NCBI RefSeq assembly: GCF_003590855.1
Contig: NZ_QYUP01000148.1
Span: 1-64,000, forward strand
Direction of reading: 5' to 3'
DNA: 64,000 nt
DNA from: Massilia cavernae
Lineage (GTDB): Bacteria > Pseudomonadota > Gammaproteobacteria > Burkholderiales > Burkholderiaceae_D
Part shown: positions 38,456-52,442 of the stretch, one piece after another
Layout: every line of letters begins with the position of its first letter
How positions within the stretch are numbered: the stretch's first letter is position 1
Notes under the pieces: generated by a model
The model's database searches: none
What the model saw: the letters and a program-made list of their open reading frames with translations, nothing else
Told to the model about the DNA's origin: nothing
Position numbers and translations under genes: made by a program

Positions 38456-41410
38456 TTATAGCTGGCCTCCCACAACCACGCCATAGCGACGCGGTTCCAG
38501 CACAAAGATGTTGGTAGAGGTGCCAGCCGCCTGGGTGGAGATGAAGCGTCCCGTCGTGGCGTCGTTGCCAGTCAGGTTTTGTACGTAAGTACGCACGAAC
38601 CACTGCTTCTCGGGACCAGACAGCTGGACCTGGGCATTGACGTTTGCGTAGCCCTTGAGGCGGTCGTGTGGCTTGTTGAATGCGCTGGAAAATGTCCTTC
38701 CCGTGAAATGCGCGTCTATCCGCGGTACGAGGAGCATGCCATCGCCGAGATTGAAGGTGTATTCGGCGCCGGACGACAGCTTGAAACGCGGCGATAGCGG
38801 CAATTCGTTCCCCGCGAGGTTTACCTCGACGCCGTTGGCCACCGTGTACTGCGATCCCCCGGCTGCCCTGAGCGCATCGCATATGCTGAAAGCGCCGGCC
38901 GCACTGGTTCCGGGCAGCGGAACCGGCGCCCTCAGGCCCAGTTGCGCATTCACGGCTGCCACCAGTTCGTTGGCCCCAGCGTCACTTCCTCCCGCCGCCG
39001 GGATGACGGCGCAGTTCGAACCGTTCGCTATATCCTTGATCACCACGACGTCGGTGCGCCCGCCGGACGGGTCGCGCGGATCGATGATCGACAACTCCTT
39101 CAGTTTCGTCTTGAGGAAGCTGGCCGACAAATTCACCCTGAAGCCGCGCACGGGAATCAGTACCGACTCCAGCTCTGCCCCATGGATATCCGCGTCGGCG
39201 TTATCGTTCACGGCCGAACGCGCCACCAGGCGGCTGATCTGCAAATCGTTGTAGCGGACGGCAAAGGCGCTCGTGCTCAGGCTGAGCTTTCCACCCAGTA
39301 GCGTATTCCTGGCGCCCAGCTCAAAGGCATCCAGCGTTTCCTTCTTGAAATCGGAAGAAGCCTGGAACTCCACCGGGGTAGCCGGGTTGATGCCGCCCGC
39401 CTTGTAGCCGCGCGAGTAGGAAGCGAAGTAGAGCGTGTCCTTGTCCGGCCGATAGTCGGCCACGAAGCGGCCGGTGACGGCGCTGGACTTGGTCCGCTGG
39501 TGCGCGTAAAGCTGGCTGCCCTCCAGGGATGCATCCGCATCATAGGCGCTGGTGTACGGAGACTCGAACGCGTCCGGTATGCCGAAAGGAACGGGGAACG
39601 AGAGCAGCACGGCGCGCTGGTGTTGCCGTTTCTCGTCGCTTGAATAGCGCAGCCCGCCCGTCAACTTCAGCTTCTTGCTGACGTCGTAGTAAGCCTCGCC
39701 AAACACCCCGTAGCTCTCCAGTGTCAGCTCGGGCAGCTCCGAATCGTAGAACCCGGGGCCAAGAAATACGTTCGGATAAGCCAGGTTGCCTGCGGCGCGC
39801 TGGCCGAGGGTGGTGAGTCCACCCAATACCGCCGCGCTGTAGTCCAGCGCGAACAGGTTCACAAAATAATCATTGTCGCGTCTGGAATCGAGGTAGATGG
39901 CGCCGACGAGGAAATTCAAAGGGCCATCGAATTTGCTGTCGACGTGCGCCTCGACCATGCGCTGCCTGGTCTTGTCCCTCCAGCGCTCGAATTCAGCGCC
40001 GCGCGGCGAGCAGACACTGACGTGGCCACCATAGACGCCGGTGTACTGGCGGTTCGGTTCCGAGGTGCACACGCCTCCTGCCAGGCCATTCGGGAACAAG
40101 GCCTGTGCCGCCGGCGTGAAGGGATTGACGCCACCGGGAAAGCCGGATCCCGGAGCGCCTGCCAGGGCTGCGAAGTTCAGCAGGCCGGGGTTCGCGGTCA
40201 ATGGATTCGCGGCCGCCAGGTTGAAGTCGGTACGCTGGTCGCTCTGATCACGAACGTAGCCCCCGGTAATCGTCAGCGCGTAACGATCGCCGAGTTTTTG
40301 CTCGAGGCGCAGGATCAGGTGGGCGTTGTCGGCACGGTAAGACGGCTGCATGTCGGAACTCACCTCGCGAACGTCCGCGGGCGAAGGCACCCCGCCGTAC
40401 ACAGGGTCCGGGCCGTACACGCTCGACAATCCCAGGCCGGCGATCATGGGATTGCCTCCGCTCGCAATGGCAAACAGCTCGCGCGATACCAATGCGCCTG
40501 CGACGATGCCGTGGAAGTTGGGCGTGTCGGTCCCGAGCCGGTCCGCCCGGCAGCCCATGATGCCGACCTCGTCGCGGGCGCACAGCTGCTTGGTGAAGCG
40601 GGTACGATTGTCGTCCTCGCGGAACCAGGAGCCGATCACGTCCAGGGTGGTCGACTTTCCGGCCATGATGCGCAGCGTCGTGCGCAGCGCATACAGATCG
40701 CGTCCATCGATGCGGCTGTTATCGAACAGATTCCTGGTGTACCCGTTTCTCTTCAGATACGTTCCCGCCAGGCGCAGGCCGACGGTATCGTTGAAAGGGA
40801 CATTGAGCATGCCGGTCACCCGGCGCGTGTCGTAGCTGCCGGCTTCGACCTGGATGCTGCCATGTTTTTTATCGAAGGTCGGCCGGGCCGTGATGAAGTT
40901 GATGACGCCGGCTGTCGCATTCCGGCCGTACAGCGTTCCCTGCGGCCCACGCAGCACTTCAATGCGCTGCAGGTCGAAAAATTCGGTTTCAAAGATACGC
41001 GACTGCAGCACAGGCATGTCGTTGATATGGATGGCGGTCGCCGGGTCGCAGGAAAGGCCCGTGCACAGCTCGCCCACGCCGCGAATAGTGAAGGTCGCGC
41101 CATCGAATTGTGCCTTAGTGAAGGTCAGGTTCGGAACGCTGTACTGCAGGTCGAGTGCGTTGTTGATCTGGCGCGATGCCAGGTCGGATGCCGTCAACGC
41201 GGTGACGGCCATCGGCACATCCTGCAGCAACTGGAACTGGCGCTGCGCTGTCACGTAGACCTTTTGCACGACTTCGGCTTCAGCTGGCGGCGCCTGCTCG
41301 ACACCGGACACTTGCGCCACTTGGGCAACAGCGTGCCCCGCTGCCATCCCAAGGACGAAGAACGAGGCTGCGGAGCTGATAGCAGACCTGTGGCATCTTC
41401 CAATACGCAT
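38456..41410 (-). CDS. TonB-dependent outer-membrane receptor
   Basis: 984 residues: signal peptide (about 1-29), plug domain (about 55-175, with LQDVPMAVTALTASDLASR and LRGPQGTLYGRNATAGVINF) and a 22-strand barrel. The region just after the signal is short and has no FecA-type signalling extension. An AGGAG ribosome site is well placed. It lies between the LysR gene and typA and is the nearest outer-membrane transporter to the furan locus, so it may bring the substrate across the outer membrane (inference). Receptors of this class are also common for siderophores and plant oligomers. Confidence 0.9.
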   Translation of the reverse strand: MRIGRCHRSAISSAASFFVLGMAAGHAVAQVAQVSGVEQAPPAEAEVVQKVYVTAQRQFQLLQDVPMAVTALTASDLASRQINNALDLQYSVPNLTFTKAQFDGATFTIRGVGELCTGLSCDPATAIHINDMPVLQSRIFETEFFDLQRIEVLRGPQGTLYGRNATAGVINFITARPTFDKKHGSIQVEAGSYDTRRVTGMLNVPFNDTVGLRLAGTYLKRNGYTRNLFDNSRIDGRDLYALRTTLRIMAGKSTTLDVIGSWFREDDNRTRFTKQLCARDEVGIMGCRADRLGTDTPNFHGIVAGALVSRELFAIASGGNPMIAGLGLSSVYGPDPVYGGVPSPADVREVSSDMQPSYRADNAHLILRLEQKLGDRYALTITGGYVRDQSDQRTDFNLAAANPLTANPGLLNFAALAGAPGSGFPGGVNPFTPAAQALFPNGLAGGVCTSEPNRQYTGVYGGHVSVCSPRGAEFERWRDKTRQRMVEAHVDSKFDGPLNFLVGAIYLDSRRDNDYFVNLFALDYSAAVLGGLTTLGQRAAGNLAYPNVFLGPGFYDSELPELTLESYGVFGEAYYDVSKKLKLTGGLRYSSDEKRQHQRAVLLSFPVPFGIPDAFESPYTSAYDADASLEGSQLYAHQRTKSSAVTGRFVADYRPDKDTLYFASYSRGYKAGGINPATPVEFQASSDFKKETLDAFELGARNTLLGGKLSLSTSAFAVRYNDLQISRLVARSAVNDNADADIHGAELESVLIPVRGFRVNLSASFLKTKLKELSIIDPRDPSGGRTDVVVIKDIANGSNCAVIPAAGGSDAGANELVAAVNAQLGLRAPVPLPGTSAAGAFSICDALRAAGGSQYTVANGVEVNLAGNELPLSPRFKLSSGAEYTFNLGDGMLLVPRIDAHFTGRTFSSAFNKPHDRLKGYANVNAQVQLSGPEKQWFVRTYVQNLTGNDATTGRFISTQAAGTSTNIFVLEPRRYGVVVGGQL

Positions 41411-41505
41411 GACGATGTCTCCTGATGCGGAACAGAAACAGGAAAGCCTGCTGCGGGTGCTACTTACCGACCACCGACCACGATATCATGAGCGCCACAA
41501 GAACC

Positions 41506-41547
41506 AAAAAAAACCGCAGGACCGTTTCCGGCGCCTGCGGTTTTTTT
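41506..41547. terminator. Bidirectional Rho-independent terminator after typA
   Basis: AAAAAAAA-CCGCAGG (41506-41520), a 13-base loop, then CCTGCGG-TTTTTTT (41534-41547). On the minus strand it ends the typA transcript 33 bp after its stop and isolates it from the receptor gene downstream. Confidence 0.88.
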
Positions 41548-41579
41548 GCAACCCGGGACGCGAAGTCCCGAACGCGTGA

Positions 41580-43415
<1,836 letters not shown>

Positions 43416-43480
43416 GGTCGTAATGAGAATGTACGTGGCGTACGGAGGTGTACGGATGCTGCGGATTACTGGAACCCACT

Positions 43481-43508
43481 AGTATAGCACGTGCTGCGAC
43501 GCACTAAA
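43481..43508 (-). promoter_or_regulatory. Possible sigma-70 promoter of typA
   Basis: On the minus strand TTTAGT, a 16-base spacer and TATACT lie about 66 bp before the typA start. The -10 box is good and the -35 box weak. Confidence 0.4.
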
Positions 43509-43598
43509 CTAAAAAGGCGTGTTATTTCAAGGGCTTGCTAATTTTTTCGACAAAGTAGCAGGCAGGAACGGAATCGCCCTTCGATTCCGGAATCGGGA

Positions 43599-44516
43599 CT
43601 ATTGCTTCGCGGCGATCAAGCGTTCCGGCGCGAGGATCGCATATTCGTGCAGGATGCCGGTGCCGAGCAACTTGCTGTCGTGGTAAACACGCACCCTGCC
43701 CTGCTCCTGCGGCACTTCGACCGCTTCCTTGCCGAGCGCCAGGCGCTGTCCCTGCAGGAAGCGCCGCGCCAGCTCTTCAGTGAGCCGAACCTCGGGGAAC
43801 GACGAGAGCAGCGCATCCACCGGCGCCAGCAAACTCAAGGGTTCGGCATGCGCCTGCAGCGCTTCCAGCGTGATCATGCCCTCGGCCGTCAGCGCCCCAA
43901 CCTGCACGCGCCGCAGCGCATTCAGGTGCGCGCCGCAGCCGAGCTCCTTGCCGATGTCCTCGCCCAGCACCCGGATATACGTGCCCTTGCTGCAGGTAAC
44001 CAGCAGCTTGAGCATCGGCGCTTCGTAGGCAATGAATTCCAGCTTGTGGATCGTCACCGGCCGCGCCTCGCGTTCCAGTGTGATGCCTTCGCGCGCGTAC
44101 TCGTAGTAGGCCTTGCCGTCGCGCTTGAGCGCCGAGTACATCGGCGGCACTTGCAGGATCGGGCCGCGGAACTTCGCCAGCGCCGCCTGGATCTGCTCCA
44201 CCGTCACGTCGACCGGGCGTGTATCGATGGCTTCGCCTTCGGTGTCGCCGGTGTTGGTCGTGATGCCCAGGTGAACCGTGGTCTCGTAGGTCTTGTCCGC
44301 TTCCAGCAGATCCTGCGAGAACTTGGTCGCCTCGCCGAAGCACAGCGGCAGCAGGCCGGTGGCGAAGGGGTCGAGCGTGCCGGTATGTCCCGCCTTCTTG
44401 GCGTTGAGCACGCGCTTGGCCTTGATCAGGGCGTCGTTCGACGACAGGCCGACCGGCTTGTCGAGCAGCAGCACGCCGTCGACCAGGTCGCGGACTTTCT
44501 TGATGTGTTGTTTCAT
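43599..44516 (-). CDS. truB: tRNA pseudouridine(55) synthase
   Basis: 305 residues. GVLLLDKPVGLSSNDAL and the catalytic Asp in KKAGHTGTLDPFATGLLPLC are TruB hallmarks, and a C-terminal PUA-like region (about 240-300) is present. It makes pseudouridine 55 in the T-loop of tRNAs. The start at 44516, 10 bp after the rbfA stop, is preferred to an ATG at 44564 inside rbfA. Confidence 0.95.
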   Translation of the reverse strand: MKQHIKKVRDLVDGVLLLDKPVGLSSNDALIKAKRVLNAKKAGHTGTLDPFATGLLPLCFGEATKFSQDLLEADKTYETTVHLGITTNTGDTEGEAIDTRPVDVTVEQIQAALAKFRGPILQVPPMYSALKRDGKAYYEYAREGITLEREARPVTIHKLEFIAYEAPMLKLLVTCSKGTYIRVLGEDIGKELGCGAHLNALRRVQVGALTAEGMITLEALQAHAEPLSLLAPVDALLSSFPEVRLTEELARRFLQGQRLALGKEAVEVPQEQGRVRVYHDSKLLGTGILHEYAILAPERLIAAKQ

Positions 44517-44526
44517 GACGCCGGGT

Positions 44527-44937
44527 TTATTCAGCGTCTGGTTTCGGTGCGTCCGGCTCGGCATCGGCCGCGCGGGTGGCGTTGGCCTGGTCGATCAGCA
44601 GCGACATTTCCATGCCGCGTGCGGTCGAGATGTCGTGGATGAAGTGCAACTGCGGCAGGGTGTGGATGTGCAGGCGCTTGCCCAGCAGGTTGCGCATGTA
44701 GCCGGCGCCCTTGGACAGGCCGTCGAGCGTGTTCTTGACCGATTCCTTGTCGTCCTTGAGCTGGGTGAAGAACACCTTCGCATGGGCGTAATCCGGGGTC
44801 AGCTGGACTTCGGAGATCGTGACCATGCCCACGCGCGGATCTTTCAACTCGTACGCGATGATCTCGGACAGGTCGCGCTGGATCTGGTCGGCCACGCGGA
44901 CGCCGCGCACTGGAATGGATTTGCTGTGTTTTGCCAT
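44527..44937 (-). CDS. rbfA: 30S ribosome-binding factor RbfA
   Basis: 136 residues with the KH-type core ([31 protein letters not shown]) and the conserved [22 protein letters not shown]-like segment, here [18 protein letters not shown]. It matures the 16S 5' end and aids cold adaptation. It has an acidic disordered tail. It normally follows infB directly, but here 260 bp of repeats intervene. Confidence 0.95.
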   Translation of the reverse strand: MAKHSKSIPVRGVRVADQIQRDLSEIIAYELKDPRVGMVTISEVQLTPDYAHAKVFFTQLKDDKESVKNTLDGLSKGAGYMRNLLGKRLHIHTLPQLHFIHDISTARGMEMSLLIDQANATRAADAEPDAPKPDAE

Positions 44938-44988
44938 GTTCTTACTTTACTACTAAAGGGAAATCGTTGACGCGATATCGCGCTCGCC

Positions 44989-45072
44989 AAATTCGGGGTC
45001 AGACCCCGAATTTGGGGTCTGTCCCCGAATTTGGGGTCTGACCCCGAATCTGGGGTCTGACCCCGATTCTGG
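44989..45072. repeat. Tandem palindromic array GGGGTCAGACCCCGAATTTG
   Basis: About four alternating copies of CCCCGAAT(T/C)TGGGGTCTG(A/T)C, roughly 19-20 bp each. Every unit is itself self-complementary, so the array can fold in several registers. A related GGGGACAGACC/GGGGTCTGTCC array occurs at 61345-61476. Confidence 0.85.
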
Positions 45073-45083
45073 TGCTGGAAAAA

Positions 45084-45182
45084 CGTAGGGCGGATAAACT
45101 GGCTGTCGCCAAGTCCCCATCGCGCCATTCCAATGGAATGTCGGATGCGGCCTCGGCGGCAGCCACGCTTATCCGCCCTACG
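45084..45182. repeat. REP-like bracketed element, GTAGGGCGGATAA family
   Basis: cGTAGGGCGGATAA (45084-45097) is matched by its exact complement TTATCCGCCCTACg (45169-45182), enclosing 71 bp with a smaller CATTCC/GGAATG palindrome. Same family as 4856 and 9322. With the adjacent array it fills the infB-rbfA gap. Confidence 0.8.
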
Positions 45183-45197
45183 GGTTACTGCAACTGA

Positions 45198-48020
45198 TTA
45201 CAGCGTACGTGCAATCTCTTGAACTTCGAACACTTCCAGGGTGTCGCCAACCTGGATGTCGTTGTAGTTCTTGAGCGACAGGCCGCACTCGAGGCCGGCG
45301 CGTACTTCTTTTGCGTCGTCCTTGAAGCGCTTGAGCGAGTCGATTTCGCCAGACCATACCACGATGTTGTTGCGCAGCAGGCGTACCGACGAGGAACGCT
45401 TGACCACGCCATCGGTGACCAGGCAACCCGCAACCGCGCCAACCTTCGAGACCAGGATAACCTGGCGAATCTCGACCTGGCCGGTAACGGTCTCGCGCTT
45501 CTCCGGCGCCAGCATGCCCGACAGCGCTGCTTTTACTTCGTCGATCGCATCGTAAATGATGTTGTAGTAGCGGATGTCCACGCCGTTCGACTCGGCCAGC
45601 TTGCGCGCCTGTGCATCGGCACGGGCGTTGAAGCCGATGATGACCGCCTTCGACGCCACCGCGAGGTTGACGTCCGATTCGGTGATGCCACCAACCGCCG
45701 AGTGCACAACCTGCACGCGCACTTCCGAGGTCGACAGCTTCTGCAGCGAGCCGACCAGCGCTTCCATCGAACCCTGTACGTCGGTCTTGATGATGAGCGG
45801 CAGGTTCTTGACTTCGCCTTCGGCCATCTGGTCGAACATGTTTTCCAGCTTCGCTGCCTGCTGGCGGGCCAGCTTGACGTCGCGGAACTTACCTTGACGG
45901 AACAGGCCGATTTCGCGCGCCTTGCGCTCGTCAGCCATGACCATGACTTCTTCACCGGCGACCGGCACTTCGGTCAGGCCCTGGATTTCGACCGGGATCG
46001 AAGGACCGGCTTCCGAGATCGGCTTGCCGTTCTCGTCCAGCATCGCGCGGACGCGGCCGTACGAGGAACCAGCAAGGATCACGTCGCCACGCTTCAAGGT
46101 ACCGGACTGGACCAGGATGGTTGCAACCGGGCCCTTGCCCTTGTCGAGGCGGCCTTCGACCACCAGGCCGCGCGCCGGCGCTTCGACCGGCGCCTTCAGT
46201 TCCAGCACTTCGGCCTGCAGCAGCACTTGCTCCAGCAGGTCGTCGATGCCCTGGCCGGTTTTCGCCGACACCGGGACGAATGGCGACTCGCCACCGTATT
46301 CTTCAGGCACGACCTGTTCGGCCACCAGTTCCTGGGTGACGCGGTCGACGTTGCCGCCCGGTTTGTCGATTTTGTTGATCGCCACAACCAGCGGTACGCC
46401 TGCAGCTTTCGCGTGGGCGATCGCTTCCTTCGTTTGCGGCATCACGCCGTCGTCGGCTGCGACAACCAGGATGACGATGTCGGTTGCCTTGGCGCCGCGG
46501 GCACGCATCGCGGTAAACGCTTCGTGGCCCGGGGTGTCGAGGAAGGTGATCATGCCGCGTGGCGTATCGACGTGGTATGCGCCGATGTGCTGCGTAATGC
46601 CGCCTGCTTCGCCCGACGCCACTTTGGCGCGGCGGATGTAGTCCAGCAGCGAGGTTTTACCGTGGTCGACGTGACCCATGACGGTAACAACCGGCGCGCG
46701 CGGCATCGCTTCGAAGTGCGCGTGTTCGCCCTGGTCTGCCAGCAGTGCCTCAGGATCGTCGAGTTCAGCCGCGAATGCCTTGTGGCCCATCTCTTCGACC
46801 AGGATCATGGCGGTTTCCTGGTCCAGCACCTGGTTAATGGTGCACATCTGGCCCAGCTTCATCAGCTGCTTGATCACCTCGGATGCCTTGACGGACATCT
46901 TGTGCGCCAGCTCGGCGACGGTGATGGTTTCAGGTACGTGCACGTCCTTGACCACTGCTTCGGTCGGAACCTGGAAGTTGGTTTCGCGGTCGTCGCTGTG
47001 CGACGAACGGCGGCCGCCGCCACGTGCGCCGCCACGCCAGCCGTCACGGCCGCCTGGCGCGCCGACGTTACCGCGTGGCTTGATCGAACCAGGCGCGCCA
47101 CGCTTCTTGGCGTCGTCCGACCAGGTCGAGGATACGTTGGCCGATTTGATCGACTTCTTGTCGGCCGGTTTCTTGTCCGCTGCCTTTTCGCCCGGCTTTT
47201 TATCGGCCGGCTTGTGCAGCGTGCCTTCGGCAGCGACTTTCGGCTTGATGGCGGCAACCGGCGCAGGCGCAGGTTCAGGCGCCTTGATCACGCGGCGCGG
47301 CGCGTTCATCATGGCCTTGATCTGGGCGACTTCGTCGGCGACTGCCTTGCGTGCACGCTCGTTGGCGGCAGCGCGTTCGGCTACTTCCTTGGCGGCTGCG
47401 TCGGCCTTGGCCTTGGCTTCCGCGTCGGCGGCCTTGCGGCTGTCGTCGGTCGCGGCTTCGCCGGCTGCGGCCTTGGCTGCAGCCGCGCGCTTGGCTTGTT
47501 CTTCGGCTTCGCGCTTGGCGTCGGCTTCGGCCTGCTTGGCCTGGGCTTCTTTTTCGGCGTCGAGCTTGGCGAGGCGTTCCTGTTTTTCGCGCAGTTCCGC
47601 TTCCTGGCGTGCGATCAGCTCCGACTGGCGGCGCGCTTCTTCGGCGCGGCGCGCCACTTCGGCTTCGTCGACCACTGGTACGGCAGGCGCCGCCACGGGC
47701 GCCGCTGCTACCGGCTCATCGCGCTGGACGAAGGTGCGTACTTTCTTGACCGCTACTTGGATGGTGCGCGATTTTCCGGAGGCGTCAGCCTGCTTGATCT
47801 CGGTGGTTTCCTTGCGGGTCAGCGTGATCTTCTTCTTTTCGGTGTCGCCGGCTGCACCGTGGGTACGGCGCAGGTGGTTCAACAGCTTATCCTTATCATC
47901 TTTCGACAATGGATCTGACGTCGAACTTTTTTCGACGCCAGCAGAACGCAGCTGCGTCAGCAGCAAATCTGCCGGCATCTTCAGTTCGGTGGCAAATTGG
48001 GCTACGTTGTTACTCGCCAT
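45198..48020 (-). CDS. infB: Translation initiation factor IF-2
   Basis: 940 residues. IF2N domain (about 1-55), a long Ala/Glu/Lys-rich charged helix (about 110-260), a Gly/Arg-rich stretch, a second IF2N, then the GTPase with [16 protein letters not shown] (about 448), DTPGHEAF and NKIDKP, and domains II-IV. It brings initiator tRNA to the 30S subunit. It is 46 bp downstream of nusA in the usual order. Confidence 0.97.
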   Translation of the reverse strand: MASNNVAQFATELKMPADLLLTQLRSAGVEKSSTSDPLSKDDKDKLLNHLRRTHGAAGDTEKKKITLTRKETTEIKQADASGKSRTIQVAVKKVRTFVQRDEPVAAAPVAAPAVPVVDEAEVARRAEEARRQSELIARQEAELREKQERLAKLDAEKEAQAKQAEADAKREAEEQAKRAAAAKAAAGEAATDDSRKAADAEAKAKADAAAKEVAERAAANERARKAVADEVAQIKAMMNAPRRVIKAPEPAPAPVAAIKPKVAAEGTLHKPADKKPGEKAADKKPADKKSIKSANVSSTWSDDAKKRGAPGSIKPRGNVGAPGGRDGWRGGARGGGRRSSHSDDRETNFQVPTEAVVKDVHVPETITVAELAHKMSVKASEVIKQLMKLGQMCTINQVLDQETAMILVEEMGHKAFAAELDDPEALLADQGEHAHFEAMPRAPVVTVMGHVDHGKTSLLDYIRRAKVASGEAGGITQHIGAYHVDTPRGMITFLDTPGHEAFTAMRARGAKATDIVILVVAADDGVMPQTKEAIAHAKAAGVPLVVAINKIDKPGGNVDRVTQELVAEQVVPEEYGGESPFVPVSAKTGQGIDDLLEQVLLQAEVLELKAPVEAPARGLVVEGRLDKGKGPVATILVQSGTLKRGDVILAGSSYGRVRAMLDENGKPISEAGPSIPVEIQGLTEVPVAGEEVMVMADERKAREIGLFRQGKFRDVKLARQQAAKLENMFDQMAEGEVKNLPLIIKTDVQGSMEALVGSLQKLSTSEVRVQVVHSAVGGITESDVNLAVASKAVIIGFNARADAQARKLAESNGVDIRYYNIIYDAIDEVKAALSGMLAPEKRETVTGQVEIRQVILVSKVGAVAGCLVTDGVVKRSSSVRLLRNNIVVWSGEIDSLKRFKDDAKEVRAGLECGLSLKNYNDIQVGDTLEVFEVQEIARTL

Positions 48021-48066
48021 TCAGTCCTCTTTTCTATGTGTCGCGGAGATGATAAAGATACTCAAA

Positions 48067-50117
<2,051 letters not shown>

Positions 50118-50170
50118 ACAATTTCTCCAGATCACAGGTCCAAGTAAAGGACCACTAAAAACAATTTACC

Positions 50171-50195
50171 AAAAAAAAAATGGGCACATGCCCAT
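50171..50195 (-). terminator. Intrinsic terminator inside the rimP leader
   Basis: On the minus strand ATGGGCA-TG-TGCCCAT is followed by ten T residues. It lies between the rimP promoter (50266-50294) and the rimP start (50117), so it would stop about 85-90-nt transcripts unless bypassed. Confidence 0.82.
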
Positions 50196-50265
50196 CTTCT
50201 TAAATTCCTGACCAGATGAAAGCACTTGCACAAAAACCCTGTGAAGAACTTTTATTAGTCGGAGG

Positions 50266-50294
50266 ATTATAGCGCATTGGCCCTTGCGTCGCAA
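50266..50294 (-). promoter_or_regulatory. Sigma-70 promoter of rimP-nusA-infB
   Basis: On the minus strand TTGCGA (50289-50294), 17 bases and consensus TATAAT (50266-50271). Transcription should begin near 50258 and give a leader of about 140 nt containing the terminator at 50171-50195. Confidence 0.82.
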
Positions 50295-50392
50295 TCCGTC
50301 GTACGGTAAATAAGCAAGCATACAACAGTGCTGCGCAGCAACAATTGCTAAGGGAACACACCGTTCGCACGTCGTTCCCACCACTGGCGGAA

Positions 50393-50523
50393 ACGACTTC
50401 CCGCGCAGGCCTCGGCGGCCCCGCGGGAACCTATGCTGAGCGAGAGTAAGCACTAACCCAGGCAGTACTGCGAGCTCAGCATGGATTACCGCGGGGCCGC
50501 CGGGGCTTTCGCGGGAATGACGT
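50393..50523. repeat. Large fold-back repeat, TTCCCGCG...GCTCAGCAT family
   Basis: Two arms of about 49 bp (50393-50441 and 50474-50523) are imperfect reverse complements sharing CGGCGGCCCCGCGG and ATGCTGAGC, with outer TTCCCGCG/CGCGGGAA. It resembles the common interspersed TCATTCCCGCG-type repeats of proteobacteria. It begins 24 bp after the rluB stop and may act as its transcription stop. Confidence 0.75.
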
Positions 50524-50546
50524 GCTGACGCCGTTTGCGAGTTCAC

Positions 50547-52442
50547 TTACCCGCGACGTCCACGGCGCGGCGCACCATGCCCCGCGCCACGCGGCCCCTG
50601 CGAACGCTGCGCGCCGCTCGCATTACCAAATCCAAACGTGGTCTGCAGCGGGTCCGGCTGGCGCGGACGGCCCGAACCGGCGCCTGCACCTGCCGGCTTG
50701 CCGCGGCCGCCCTGACCTCCACCCTGGCCCTGGCCTTGACCCTGGCGCGGCCCCTGCCCTTGGCGAGGACCCTGTCCTTGCCCCTGGCCCTGGCCAAACC
50801 CGCCTGCGCCGAACCCGCCCTGCCCGCGCGGCGCACCGCCCGGGCGGCCGCTGCGCGGCTTTTGCGGGAAAGGATCCGCATTGCGGTTTGCGTCTGCACG
50901 ATCCATGCGGTTGCCATCCGCTTCGCGCGGCTTCTGCTCGCCACGGCCCTGCGGACCACGCGGCTCGGCCTTGCCACCCTTTTTCTCGACGCCGAACGCA
51001 GCCAGCAAATCGCGCACGGTGTTCTCTTCCAGCTCTTCCCAACGCCCGCGTTTCAGCCCGCTTGGCAAGGTCATGATGCCGTAGCGGGTACGGATCAGGC
51101 GCGACACGGTCAGGCCGACCGCTTCGAACATCCGGCGCACTTCGCGGTTGCGGCCTTCGCCGATCACCACGCGGTACCACTTGTTGATGCCCTCACCGCC
51201 ACCGTCGGCGATCTTGGTGAACGACGCCATGCCGTCTTCCAGCTCGACGCCGGCCAGCAGCTTCTGGCGCATGCCCTCTTCCAGCTCGCCCAGCGTACGC
51301 ACCGCGTATTCGCGGTCGATGTTGTAACGCGGGTGCATCAGGCGGTTGGCCAGGTCGCCCGAGGTCGTGAACAGCAGCAGGCCCTCGGTGTTGAAGTCGA
51401 GGCGGCCCACGGCCAGCCATTTGCCGGCCTTCATGGTCGGCAGGCGGTCGAATACCGACGGACGGCCTTCAGGATCGTCGTGGCTGACGATTTCGCCGGC
51501 CGGCTTGTGGTACACCAGCACGCGCGGCGGCTTGTTGCTGACCTTGCGCTGGATAAGCTTGCCGTTGATGCGGACCGCATCGGTCGGCAGGATGCGCTGG
51601 CCGATGTGGGCCGGCTCGCCGTTGACCGACACGCGGCCGGCGACGATCAGGTCTTCCATGTCGCGGCGCGAACCGAGGCCCGCTTCCGCCAGCACCTTGT
51701 GCAGCTTCGGCGCATCGTCGTCCGAAGTCAGGTCGCGGCGCACTGGCTTGGCAGGCTGCGAACGTCCGCCTTCGTTGGCATCGAAGGCTTCCGACGTGAC
51801 GAACGAGAACGCCGCATCGGCGTCGTTCTGGCGCGGCTTCTTGTGATGCTGGAGGCCGGGATTGCCCTTCTTGTTCTTCTTCTGACGAGGCTGACCATCG
51901 GCACGCGGTTCGCGCGGACCGCGCTCCGGACGTGGGCCGCGCTCGGCCGCAACGACCGCCTCGGCGCCTGCTTCGGCGACCGGCGCCGCTGCCGCTTCGC
52001 CTTCAGGACGCGGCTTGCGCGCTTCGCGCTGGCCGCGCTGCTCGCGCATCTGGCGCGGGCCGCGCGGTGGACGCTGGCCGCGCTCCTGGCGCGCTTCGCC
52101 TCCAACCGCAGGCGCTTCGGCCTGGACCGCGGGAGCTGGAGCCGGAGCTGCCTGCGCTGGCGCCGCTGCCTGCGCAGGCGCTTCGGCCGCTACCGATTCG
52201 GCCGCCACCACTTTGGCAGCGCGTGGCTTGCGCGCTTTCGGCGCGGTTTCCGCAGCCGCCTCGACTGGCGCTTCGCCTTCGGCCGCTACGGCCTTCTTCG
52301 CGGCGCGCTTTTTCGGCGCTTCGACGCCGGCGGCCGCGTCGGCTTCGATCTGTGCCTTGGTGCGGCGCTTTGCCTTCACCGGTGCGTCGGTGGATGCTGG
52401 CGTTGCGCCGGCTGGAGTCTCTGGAGTATCAGTTGGATTCAT
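50547..52442 (-). CDS. rluB: 23S rRNA pseudouridine synthase RluB with long disordered tails
   Basis: 631 residues, about twice E. coli RluB (291). The S4 domain ([29 protein letters not shown], about 225) and the catalytic Asp in [14 protein letters not shown] (about 346) are intact, so modification of 23S U2605 is expected. The N-terminal 200 residues are Ala/Glu/Lys-rich with AAKK-type repeats, and the last 130 are Gly/Gln/Arg-rich (GQGQGQ runs). Such tails may bind RNA or aid liquid-like behaviour (inference). Start uncertain: ATG at 52442 or 52460; both overlap the scpB end. Confidence 0.92.
   Translation of the reverse strand: MNPTDTPETPAGATPASTDAPVKAKRRTKAQIEADAAAGVEAPKKRAAKKAVAAEGEAPVEAAAETAPKARKPRAAKVVAAESVAAEAPAQAAAPAQAAPAPAPAVQAEAPAVGGEARQERGQRPPRGPRQMREQRGQREARKPRPEGEAAAAPVAEAGAEAVVAAERGPRPERGPREPRADGQPRQKKNKKGNPGLQHHKKPRQNDADAAFSFVTSEAFDANEGGRSQPAKPVRRDLTSDDDAPKLHKVLAEAGLGSRRDMEDLIVAGRVSVNGEPAHIGQRILPTDAVRINGKLIQRKVSNKPPRVLVYHKPAGEIVSHDDPEGRPSVFDRLPTMKAGKWLAVGRLDFNTEGLLLFTTSGDLANRLMHPRYNIDREYAVRTLGELEEGMRQKLLAGVELEDGMASFTKIADGGGEGINKWYRVVIGEGRNREVRRMFEAVGLTVSRLIRTRYGIMTLPSGLKRGRWEELEENTVRDLLAAFGVEKKGGKAEPRGPQGRGEQKPREADGNRMDRADANRNADPFPQKPRSGRPGGAPRGQGGFGAGGFGQGQGQGQGPRQGQGPRQGQGQGQGGGQGGRGKPAGAGAGSGRPRQPDPLQTTFGFGNASGAQRSQGPRGAGHGAPRRGRRG

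Noticed and set aside
44989-45072. CRISPR array
   Set aside because: Units are adjacent palindromes with no unique spacers and no cas genes; it is a tandem REP-like repeat.
45219-47918. Long plus-strand open frame of 899 codons opposite infB
   Set aside because: Mirror of the IF-2 gene; composition is unlike any protein family.
50166-50546. 126-codon minus-strand frame upstream of rimP
   Set aside because: It runs through the fold-back repeat, the promoter and the terminator, ends in a poly-A-derived Phe run, and has no coding features.
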